Shown: piece by piece, positions 1 through 5,630 of the stretch
Layout: every line of letters starts with the position of its first letter
Position numbering within the stretch: the stretch's first letter is position 1
DNA from: Acidimicrobiia bacterium
GTDB lineage: Bacteria > Actinomycetota > Acidimicrobiia > Spongiisociales > ZC4RG35
Length of the DNA: 6,733 nt
Direction: 5' to 3'
NCBI GenBank assembly: GCA_030623125.1
Contig: JAUXMQ010000065.1
Span: forward strand, 1 to 6,733
Notes under the pieces: generated by a model
The model's database searches: none
What the model was told of the DNA's origin: nothing
The model's input: the letters and a program-made list of their open reading frames with translations, nothing else
Program-made: the position numbers and the translations under genes

Positions 1-20
1 AAAGGTGGGAGCAGTCTCTA

Positions 21-26
21 GGAGGT
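21..26 (+). promoter_or_regulatory. Strong Shine-Dalgarno site for the SHOCT gene
   Basis: GGAGGT lies five bases before the ATG at 32. This is close to a perfect anti-16S match at good spacing and fixes the start of the first gene. No promoter can be judged because only 31 bases precede the gene. Confidence 0.75.
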
Positions 27-31
27 AGGAC

Positions 32-304
32 ATGCGAGTTCTCGGTCATGTATCAGCCCTGTCGGCGGATGCCGGTGGCTGGTCGCATATGGGAGGTTGG
101 GGCTGGGGAATGGCCATCTCCGGCTGGTTGTTCATGATTCTTCTGGTATCGCTCGTCGGTTGGCTGATCTGGTCGGCCACACGTCGGCCGGAATCATCCA
201 ACGGCGATCGTCGTGGTGCCGGCGATATTCTCGACGCACGTTATGCCCGCGGTGAGATCGAGCGCGACGAGTATCTACAGCGCAAGAACGATCTCGAGAA
301 ATGA
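32..304 (+). CDS. Small SHOCT-domain membrane protein
   Basis: A 90-residue protein with one membrane segment at about residues 26-49, preceded by a Gly/Trp/Met-rich stretch (HMGGWGWGM) typical of small SHOCT membrane proteins. The C-terminus (about residues 64-89, beginning ILDARYARGEI and containing ERDEYLQRKNDLE) matches the SHOCT (short C-terminal) domain pattern, a roughly 30-residue helical module thought to mediate oligomerisation. No enzymatic role is evident. The cytoplasmic side is probably the charged SHOCT tail. The ATG at 32 is chosen for its strong ribosome site. The stop codon overlaps the ATG of the following cytochrome c gene (ATGA at 301-304), so the two are translationally coupled. 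The family assignment is good; the biological function is unknown. Confidence 0.85.
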   Translation: MRVLGHVSALSADAGGWSHMGGWGWGMAISGWLFMILLVSLVGWLIWSATRRPESSNGDRRGAGDILDARYARGEIERDEYLQRKNDLEK

Positions 305-699
305 CAGATCATCCTCGGATCGCGAAGTCGCTTCTCTTGGCGGTTGTTTTGATGCTGGTGGTCACAGCGTGTGGTGGAGCTGGAGGCGAGATCACCGAGC
401 TGGACGCGGCATTGGTCGCCGAGGGCGCCGAGCTCTACGAGGCCTTCTGCGCCGAATGTCATGGAAGCGACCTACGGGGGACAGACCTGGGCCCTTCTCA
501 CCTGTCGATTGTCTACGAGCCGGGCCATCACGGTGACGGGGCGTTTCAGATCGCAGTTCTGATCGGTGCCACTCCCCATCACTGGGATTTTGGACCGATG
601 CCACCTGTCGAAGGACTCACAGAAGAAGACGTGGAGGCGATCATCGCATTCGTCCGCCAGAGCCAGCGTGAGGAAGGTTTCGAGCCCTATCCGCCATGA
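301..699 (+). CDS. Lipoprotein monohaem cytochrome c
   Basis: A 132-residue class I-like cytochrome c. Residues 1-24 form a lipoprotein signal peptide (Arg/Lys-containing start, hydrophobic core, lipobox VTAC with Cys24 as the predicted lipidated residue). The haem-binding motif is C50-A-E-C53-H54, followed by G-S-D-L-R-G-T-D. The likely distal axial ligand is Met100 in the FGPMPPVEGLTEEDVEAI segment, which also has the usual C-terminal helix of the fold. The protein should sit outside the cell membrane and carry electrons; its redox partners cannot be read from the sequence. It follows the SHOCT gene with a 4-bp ATGA overlap and has only a weak ribosome site of its own, consistent with coupling. 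The ending GFEPYPP and the motif GPSHLSIVYEPGHHGDGAF look like a conserved actinobacterial subgroup, from memory only. Confidence 0.9.
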   Translation: MTDHPRIAKSLLLAVVLMLVVTACGGAGGEITELDAALVAEGAELYEAFCAECHGSDLRGTDLGPSHLSIVYEPGHHGDGAFQIAVLIGATPHHWDFGPMPPVEGLTEEDVEAIIAFVRQSQREEGFEPYPP

Positions 700-1031
700 T
701 ATGTGGATGTCGCAAACTTCACACGAATTGGTAGATCGGCTTTGGCAAGTTCAGAAAAGCGACCTATAAAGCTGTCGCCGGCCGGATGCCGATTCGTTTC
801 GAACACCACACCGTGCTCACCCTGAGGGGGGACATCGAGCGAACAGTCGCCAGTCGCATGTGTGCCAAAGCAGACCAGCACAACGTCTCCGGTTGGTTGG
901 ATGAGAGAGCGGTCCAGATTTGGCTCCGCTTCTGACACGTCGATTATCCACGCGCCTGTGGAGATGTCATGGAGGACCGCGCCATGAAGGTTGGGGCTGG
1001 CTGATGGGTGGGGATTGACCGGTGTCTTCAT
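687..1031 (-). CDS. Weak hypothetical ORF in the convergent region
   Basis: An uninterrupted 114-codon minus-strand frame with an ATG at 1031 (read on the minus strand), in a stretch that otherwise has no gene. I do not recognise the product; it has no signal peptide, membrane segment or clear motif. Its 3' end overlaps the cytochrome c gene by 13 bp. No convincing ribosome site precedes the ATG, and third-position GC is only slightly above half, falling further in the second half, which argues against a normal gene of this genome. If it is not translated, 700-1062 is a non-coding or decayed convergent region in which I see nothing else. It is kept as a low-confidence candidate because it is the only open frame that fills the gap. 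Confidence 0.25.
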   Translation of the reverse strand: MKTPVNPHPSASPNLHGAVLHDISTGAWIIDVSEAEPNLDRSLIQPTGDVVLVCFGTHATGDCSLDVPPQGEHGVVFETNRHPAGDSFIGRFSELAKADLPIRVKFATSTYHGG

Positions 1032-1062
1032 GGTCGTTCTCAGGTGCCTTGGTTACGAAGTC

Positions 1063-1110
1063 TGCCGGATCAGCCAATGCTTGGCATGGCTGATCCGGCA
1101 CATTTTGTTT
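1063..1110 (+). terminator. Intrinsic terminator, possibly bidirectional
   Basis: The perfect 14-bp inverted repeat TGCCGGATCAGCCA (1063-1076) and TGGCTGATCCGGCA (1087-1100) has an inner TGC/GCA pairing around a short loop. On the plus strand it is followed by CATTTTGTTT, so its best orientation ends rightward transcription from the SHOCT-cytochrome c operon. It also lies 15 bp beyond the TAA of the minus-strand cupredoxin gene and could stop that transcript as well, but the minus-strand side has no T-run. Confidence 0.8.
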
Positions 1111-1115
1111 CGGCG

Positions 1116-1610
1116 TTATCCAGAAACCGAGAGGAGATCCGCCGTCATTGTAGGTGCGTGGGTGCTGCATATGAACTTGTAGTGGCCCAGCTGATCGGCG
1201 GTGAACGTCACCAGTTTTTCCTGTCCACGGCTCATGTCGAAACTGTTGACAACAGTCGAACCGTCGGGCCCGACCACCGTCATTGCGTGATGGTCTCCGT
1301 TGATACCAAAGAGCCTGAAGGTCACCTCGTCGCCCTCAACCACTGTCATTGCGGCAGGGGAGAACATGTATGTGGCAACTTGCCACTTGTCCGGATTGTC
1401 CGCGTCGTATTCGCCGGGTGCCTTGTACCCGTAGCCTGACGACAGCGTGCTGGGATCCGGCTCGGGGGCCGGGATGCCGTCGGTTGCACCTTTGATTTCG
1501 ATCAATTCGACATCGAATGTCACGTCGCTTGGGGTGGCTCCGGAGGTGCCGCAGGCGACAAGTGTCAAGGCACCGACCGCTATCAGTGCGATCGATCGTC
1601 GGAGTTTCAT
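1116..1610 (-). CDS. Lipoprotein cupredoxin (blue-copper-like protein)
   Basis: A 164-residue exported copper protein, probably an electron carrier or copper handler on the outer face of the membrane. Residues 1-20 form a lipoprotein signal (MKLRR, hydrophobic core, lipobox LVAC with Cys20). A low-complexity linker of about 50 residues follows, then a cupredoxin domain at about residues 76-164. The visible candidate copper ligands are His107 or His108 in FGINGDHHAMTVVG, and Cys148, His151 and Met155 in HYKFICSTHAPTM. This gives a C-x2-H-x3-M arrangement, one residue longer than the C-x2-H-x2-M loop of amicyanin-type proteins. The frame is open upstream to 1802, but the ATG at 1610 is chosen because it begins the signal peptide and has AAAGGAA at suitable spacing. 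It is monocistronic, transcribed away from the kinase operon. Type 1 versus a nitrosocyanin-like site cannot be settled from sequence. Confidence 0.88.
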   Translation of the reverse strand: MKLRRSIALIAVGALTLVACGTSGATPSDVTFDVELIEIKGATDGIPAPEPDPSTLSSGYGYKAPGEYDADNPDKWQVATYMFSPAAMTVVEGDEVTFRLFGINGDHHAMTVVGPDGSTVVNSFDMSRGQEKLVTFTADQLGHYKFICSTHAPTMTADLLSVSG

Positions 1611-1631
1611 GATGCTGTTCCTTTCTGTTTG

Positions 1632-1650
1632 GCCAAGCGTTGCGCTTGGC
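1632..1650 (-). promoter_or_regulatory. Short perfect hairpin in the cupredoxin leader
   Basis: GCCAAGCG (1632-1639), loop TTG, CGCTTGGC (1643-1650) is a perfect 8-bp stem. It lies 21 bp before the cupredoxin start codon, just upstream of its ribosome site. It could be an mRNA hairpin modulating translation or stability, or an operator for a dimeric repressor. The sequence does not discriminate between these. Confidence 0.4.
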
Positions 1651-1651
1651 G

Positions 1652-1664
1652 GTGGAAGTTCCAC
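1652..1664. promoter_or_regulatory. Palindrome GTGGAA-G-TTCCAC, possible operator
   Basis: A perfect 6-1-6 inverted repeat directly upstream of the leader hairpin, in the region shared by the cupredoxin gene and the kinase operon. A related pair of half-sites occurs at 1708-1724. Such symmetry suits a dimeric regulator such as the LuxR-type response regulator encoded next door. That link is inference from position only. Confidence 0.4.
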
Positions 1665-1707
1665 AGAAACCGTATGACTTGAGCCGGTTGCTGCGGTAGG
1701 GGCTGGG

Positions 1708-1724
1708 GTGGAGTGTTTTTCCAC
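1708..1724. promoter_or_regulatory. Second inverted repeat, GTGGA-N7-TCCAC
   Basis: GTGGA (1708-1712) and TCCAC (1720-1724) repeat the half-sites of the 1652-1664 palindrome with a wider, T-rich spacer. The centres of the two repeats are about 58 bp apart, between the divergent genes. A five-base half-site is short and could be chance. Confidence 0.25.
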
Positions 1725-1748
1725 TGATGGTCGGGGGAGATTCCGACC

Positions 1749-1775
1749 TTGGTCTGATGCTCTTGCCCCTACAAT
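1749..1775 (+). promoter_or_regulatory. Possible promoter of the kinase operon
   Basis: TACAAT at 1770-1775 is a five-of-six match to the -10 consensus. TTGGTC at 1749-1754 is a weak -35 candidate with a short 15-bp spacer. Transcription would begin near 1782, leaving a leader of about 20 bases before the GTG at 1805, with GGAGG in between. No equally good promoter was found for the cupredoxin gene on the other strand. Confidence 0.35.
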
Positions 1776-1804
1776 GAAGTCAAGCGAATCTGGTGGAGGC
1801 ACCG

Positions 1805-3199
1805 GTGCCCGTACCCCTGCTCGAAAGGCTTAGTTTCACCTGGCAATTTGTTGTGTTGAGCTTCGCAATCCTCGTCTTAGGCATGGTCACCATTGGTGTC
1901 TGGGTCTCCTCTGCTGTCGAGCAGGCAGTTGTCAGCCGCACCGCCGGCGTGACCGCGCTCTATGTGGACAGCTTCGTGAGCCCCGTCGTGCAGGATCTAT
2001 CGGAACAGGGCGCGCTATCGCCGGCCCAGAGATCCGATTTGGATCAGCTGCTCACGGGCACACCTTTGGGTGAGCAGATCGTGGCTTTCAAGATTTGGTC
2101 GCCGGACGGTGAGATCATCTACAGCCCCAACCCAGAGCTGATTGGTCGCACGTTTGCGATGGCCGGTCACCTGTTGGAGGCTTTCAACGGACAGGTCGTA
2201 TCAGAAATCAGCGACCTCAGCGAACAGGAGAACGAATACGAGCGGAGCAAATGGGAAACCCTGATTGAGACATATGCACCCGTACGGAGTGAGGGATCAG
2301 GAGCCGTGTTCGCGGTTTCCGAGTTCTACCAACTGCCCAATACTCTCGCAAGCGAGATTCGCGGCGCCCAGATCCGAGGCTGGTTGATAGTGGGAGTTGC
2401 CACTCTCGCCATGTACCTGCTTCTCAACGGGATGGTAGGGCGAGCCAGCACCACGATCCAGATACAGAGATCCGAGCTCCTCGAGAACCTCGACGAGCTC
2501 CAAGGAGCTCTCGACGATAATCGGCGTCTGCAAGCTCGCGTGAGCAAGGCCGCGGCCCGCACGACAACCCTCAACGAGAGGTTCCTGAGGCGCGTTTCGG
2601 CGGACATCCACGACGGGCCCGCGCAGGACGTGTCGCTCGCTCTTCTTCGGATTGAAGGAATCGCTGATGCTATGGAGGGCAATGGCCGCGGGAGCCTCGA
2701 CGACGTTGGGAGATTGCGTACCGCTCTCGGCTCGGCGTTAGCTGATCTTCGCACGATCAGCCATGGCCTGCGGACGCCGAGCGTCGAGAACCTGACACCG
2801 TGTGAGGCGGCCCAGCGTGCTGTAACCGATTTCGAGCGCATCTCGGGCGAGTCCGTTGTCTTCGACTGTGTCGGAAGCTCGGTCGCGGGATCTGAGCCGG
2901 TGAGTATTGCGGTCTATCGGGTTGTCCAGGAGGCATTGGCGAACAGCTACAAACATGCAGGGGCGGCGTCGAGGAAGGTCCGGGCGACAGCAACCGATTC
3001 TCAGGTGAAGGTGACGATTTCTGACGATGGATCAGGATTCGAGCCTGCAGAAGTCGCCGATGGCGCAACGTTAGGTCTAGTCGGCATGCGGGAACGCGTG
3101 GAACTTCTCGGAGGCAGCTTCTCGGTTGAGAGCCGCCGCCGGGAGGGCACCGAGATTCAGGCTGTTCTTCCACTGACCTCGACGGTGGCGAGTGTCTGA
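1805..3199 (+). CDS. NarL/DesK-type sensor histidine kinase with cache-like sensor
   Basis: A membrane sensor kinase of 464 residues from the GTG at 1805. Membrane segment 1 is at about residues 14-36. The extracytoplasmic domain (about 37-191) is cache-like, with the strand-turn IWSPDGEIIYS at 97-107. Membrane segment 2 is at about 192-212, followed by a coiled-coil linker (about 218-258). The HisKA_3 dimerisation domain has the phospho-acceptor His269 in DIHDGPAQDVSLALLRIE. The HATPase_c domain has N-box residues Glu376 and Asn380 (QEALANSYKHA), G1 box DDGSGF (407-412) and GLVGMRERV (424-432). All catalytic motifs are present. A GTG at 1793 would add four residues; 1805 is preferred because GGAGG sits five bases before it. 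The stop overlaps the response regulator start by 8 bp, so the two form a cognate pair. The signal is unknown. Confidence 0.92.
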   Translation: MPVPLLERLSFTWQFVVLSFAILVLGMVTIGVWVSSAVEQAVVSRTAGVTALYVDSFVSPVVQDLSEQGALSPAQRSDLDQLLTGTPLGEQIVAFKIWSPDGEIIYSPNPELIGRTFAMAGHLLEAFNGQVVSEISDLSEQENEYERSKWETLIETYAPVRSEGSGAVFAVSEFYQLPNTLASEIRGAQIRGWLIVGVATLAMYLLLNGMVGRASTTIQIQRSELLENLDELQGALDDNRRLQARVSKAAARTTTLNERFLRRVSADIHDGPAQDVSLALLRIEGIADAMEGNGRGSLDDVGRLRTALGSALADLRTISHGLRTPSVENLTPCEAAQRAVTDFERISGESVVFDCVGSSVAGSEPVSIAVYRVVQEALANSYKHAGAASRKVRATATDSQVKVTISDDGSGFEPAEVADGATLGLVGMRERVELLGGSFSVESRRREGTEIQAVLPLTSTVASV

Positions 3200-3836
3200 C
3201 CGCCTGCGGGTTCTCGTCGCTGACGATCACCCGCTTTTCCGCGAGGGCGTAGTCCATTCTCTGTCGTCGGAGGAGGACATCGAAATTGTCGGTGAGGCAG
3301 CTGACGGCGAGGAGGCAGTCAGACTGACCAATGAGTTGGCGCCTGACCTAGTGGTGTTGGATCTAGGGATGCCCAAAGGCGGAGGTATCGAAGCCACCCG
3401 CCGCATTGCTGCATCAATGCCGGCAACGGCCGTCCTGATCCTCACCGTTTCCGAAGACCGGGATGATCTACTGGAAGTGCTAAAAGCCGGGGCCAGGGGG
3501 TATGTGCTAAAGGGGGTGGTGGCACAGGGTCTCATCCACGCCGTCCGGGCAGTGGCCAAGGGCGAGGTGTATGTCACCCCAGCCTTGGCCAGCAGCATTC
3601 TCCATGAAATGACCAGCGAAGAGATTGTCGATCCGTTCGAGCAACTCACACCTCGGGAACAAGACATCCTTGAACTGGTTGCCGAGGGCCGTACGAATCG
3701 GGAGGTCGGCGAGCAGCTCTACCTCGCTGAGAAGACTGTCAAGCACTACATGACCAACGTACTCCAGAAGCTGCACGTTCGTAGCAGGGTCGAAGCCGCC
3801 CTTCTTGCCCAGCGTCACGAACTGGAGAACAGTTGA
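3192..3836 (+). CDS. NarL/FixJ-family response regulator with LuxR-type HTH
   Basis: A 214-residue transcription regulator of usual length. The receiver domain (about residues 5-120) has the acidic pair Asp11/Asp12, phospho-acceptor Asp57 in LVVLDLGMP, Thr85 in LILTVSEDR and Lys107 in GYVLKG, so it should be phosphorylatable. A linker leads to a LuxR/GerE helix-turn-helix at about 150-208 (QLTPREQDILELVAEGRTNR, then KTVKHYMTNVLQKLHVRSR). It starts at a GTG inside the end of the kinase gene (8-bp overlap), with only a weak ribosome site, as expected for coupled translation. It is the likely phosphorylation partner of the kinase. Its targets may include the divergent intergenic region and its own operon; this is inferred from position. 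Confidence 0.93.
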   Translation: MSDRLRVLVADDHPLFREGVVHSLSSEEDIEIVGEAADGEEAVRLTNELAPDLVVLDLGMPKGGGIEATRRIAASMPATAVLILTVSEDRDDLLEVLKAGARGYVLKGVVAQGLIHAVRAVAKGEVYVTPALASSILHEMTSEEIVDPFEQLTPREQDILELVAEGRTNREVGEQLYLAEKTVKHYMTNVLQKLHVRSRVEAALLAQRHELENS

Positions 3837-4537
3837 TCTCGTGGAATGCGATTGTCATGGGTCGGTTCCGGTTTGTGATCGTTGGCCTTCTGGTGGTGTG
3901 GTTCGGTGTCGCCCTCGGAGTCGATACGTTTCTTCAGCTACGAACTGCAGAGGACGACGACGTGCTGACGTTGGAGTGCGGACGCCGGCTCATCGGTTCA
4001 ACACCGAACCGGGCGGCTATCGCCGTTCCGTTCAATGCCGTTTTGGTGCTTGACGAGGAGTGGCGCAACCATTTTGGTGATCGAGCCGAGCTCGAAGCGC
4101 GTCTCATCGTGACCCGTGCCGCTGGTCACTACCGCAGCTTGGGTATCCACGTTCTGCCGGTACGGGTCGAATCGTGGGAGTCGCCCAACGAAGTCACGTC
4201 GCTACACGGCCTGCTCGACGAGGTCGAATCCGAGGGCATGTTGGGGGACGGGGACGTGGTGATAGTGCTCACCGGACAGGGGATGGCTGGTTCGGCGGAC
4301 GGATCCGCAGTCGTCGGGGGACGGTATGCAATCGTGAGGCACCATACCGACAATCATGAGCAGGATGAGTTTGTTCTTGCCCACGAGATCGGCCACGTCT
4401 TCGGTGCTCATCATGGTTGCAATGTTCCCGGTCTGGCAGGCCTGATGGCCGAGTCGGGCGTGGAGCAACCCGTGAGCTTGTGCCCGTGCACACGGCGCGC
4501 GATCGAATCCAACGTGCAGCGGTTCCATGATTCCTGA
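3833..4537 (+). CDS. Membrane-anchored metzincin-type zinc metalloprotease
   Basis: A 234-residue protein with one N-terminal membrane segment (about residues 11-32), placing the rest outside the cell. The C-terminal part carries a complete metzincin zinc site: H184-E185-I-G-H188-V-F-G191-A-H-H194, giving three histidine ligands and the catalytic Glu185, followed by the Met-turn candidate Met205 in GLMAES. Four cysteines (49, 196, 217, 219) could form disulphides. The substrate and the exact family (M12-like or another metzincin clan member) are not evident. The TTG at 3833 overlaps the regulator stop as TTGA and has GGAG five bases upstream. An ATG at 3857 is the alternative start and keeps the membrane segment. 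No propeptide cysteine-switch motif is visible. The position inside a two-component operon suggests processing of an envelope protein, perhaps a neighbour's product. Confidence 0.85.
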   Translation: MISWNAIVMGRFRFVIVGLLVVWFGVALGVDTFLQLRTAEDDDVLTLECGRRLIGSTPNRAAIAVPFNAVLVLDEEWRNHFGDRAELEARLIVTRAAGHYRSLGIHVLPVRVESWESPNEVTSLHGLLDEVESEGMLGDGDVVIVLTGQGMAGSADGSAVVGGRYAIVRHHTDNHEQDEFVLAHEIGHVFGAHHGCNVPGLAGLMAESGVEQPVSLCPCTRRAIESNVQRFHDS

Positions 4538-5630
4538 CGACCCGGTGGTGCCATCGGGCAGACGACGCGCCCTGTGGATCCTCGTCGCTGCCGTGGCGGT
4601 GGCGATCATCCCCGCGGGTGTGTTCGGGTGGAGCGCCATTGCAGAGGTGGGAGAGCAGTTGCGCGCCGGTCGGGTCAGGGAGGCAGAACTGCTGGCCGCG
4701 CAGGTCGACCGATTCGTCAACGACGCCTTTTTCGCGCTTGAGCTCTCTGCCGCTGCTCTTGTGCCCGGTCCTGGTGATGATCTGGTTCACGGGCTCGAGA
4801 ATGAGTTTGACTCGTACGGCCTTGACGAGGCCACCCTGGCGATACTCCTTTTCGACGACGACGGATTGATCGTGGACACCAGACCGACCGCGTTGGTGAC
4901 AACACAGAGTGATGGGACGCAGAGCCGTGAAGTCATCTCGGTGGTTGCAGAATCGACCAGTTCCATCTCCCCTCCGTTCAGCCTCGCAGCCGGAAAGGAA
5001 GTGGTCGTCGCACTCGGCGTTCCGATCTTCACTTCCACCGGGGACCGGCTCGGGACGTTGGTGGGGCTGATCGATCTCAGTGGGTCGGTGATGGCGGGGT
5101 TCGTGGAACCAGCAAGCAGGATCGGGATCACCGGCCACGCCGACCTCGTCGATGACCGAGGCATTGTGCTGGCATCGACCAACTCCACCAATGTGATGGG
5201 CGCTGGCGACCATCCCGAATTCTATGCAGAGGCTGCAGCGTTGCGGACGCCGGTGGTGCGTTCGGTGCCGCACCTCGCCGGAGAGGGCGACGTCGATTCT
5301 TCTCTGATGCACGTGATGGCCTGGGTACCGTTGCGCAACGCGCCGTGGGCGGTTGCCCTCGGAGCCTCCGAGCCCGAGACCATGGCCTCAGTCATCCAGC
5401 TGCGCAACACCCTGGTCGCCACCGGTGTCGCGTCGCTAGTAGTGCTCCTAGTCGGTCTCACCGTCGCCTTCGGTGTGTGGCCCCCAACCCCAGCGGGCGC
5501 CCTACCCTCACATGGCAAAGACGAACAAGCGGAACGGTCCCATCCGATAGCGAGAGAAGCGGAGGGCACCTCACTGACGGACCACGAGGTTGATGACGAT
5601 CGTGGGTCCAGCGCTCGCTCGCGAAGATGA
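4527..5630 (+). CDS. Stand-alone dCache-like sensor protein without output domain
   Basis: A 367-residue protein with two membrane segments (about residues 14-38 and 294-318) flanking a large extracytoplasmic region of about 250 residues. The architecture and elements such as LAILLFDDDGLIVDT (about 104-118) and ADLVDDRGIVLASTN (about 205-219) fit a double-cache (dCache) ligand-binding domain as found in chemoreceptors and histidine kinases. After the second membrane segment there are only about 49 charged, low-complexity residues; no HAMP, kinase, GGDEF or methyl-accepting domain follows. The ATG lies within the end of the protease gene (11-bp overlap), and the stop overlaps the next ATG (ATGA), so the end is not an obvious accident. 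It may be an accessory sensor for the operon's kinase or a protease substrate; both are inferences. The dCache assignment is from pattern, not a profile search. Confidence 0.78.
   Translation: MIPDDPVVPSGRRRALWILVAAVAVAIIPAGVFGWSAIAEVGEQLRAGRVREAELLAAQVDRFVNDAFFALELSAAALVPGPGDDLVHGLENEFDSYGLDEATLAILLFDDDGLIVDTRPTALVTTQSDGTQSREVISVVAESTSSISPPFSLAAGKEVVVALGVPIFTSTGDRLGTLVGLIDLSGSVMAGFVEPASRIGITGHADLVDDRGIVLASTNSTNVMGAGDHPEFYAEAAALRTPVVRSVPHLAGEGDVDSSLMHVMAWVPLRNAPWAVALGASEPETMASVIQLRNTLVATGVASLVVLLVGLTVAFGVWPPTPAGALPSHGKDEQAERSHPIAREAEGTSLTDHEVDDDRGSSARSRR

Noticed and set aside
1611..1802. Upstream extension of the cupredoxin frame to 1802 (64 extra residues)
   Set aside because: The signal peptide with lipobox begins at the ATG at 1610, which has its own ribosome site. 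The extension would run through the divergent promoter region.
2495..2510. Palindrome GAGCTCC-AA-GGAGCTC inside the kinase gene
   Set aside because: It falls in the coiled-coil linker, where repeated Glu-Leu and Leu-Asp codons produce such symmetry. There is no T-run and no gene boundary.
2757..3257. Minus-strand open frame opposite the kinase ATPase domain
   Set aside because: The Pro/Arg/Ser-rich product is an antisense shadow of a clearly coding kinase gene.
4269..5312. Long minus-strand open frame of 347 codons
   Set aside because: It lies opposite the protease and dCache genes, which have recognisable domains. Its product is a low-complexity His/Arg-rich sequence typical of the antisense frame of high-GC genes.
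5480..5630. Possible frameshift removing a HAMP-kinase module from the dCache protein
   Set aside because: The downstream sequence in the other plus frames shows no HAMP or kinase motifs before the cytochrome gene begins, so there is no hidden remnant within the window.
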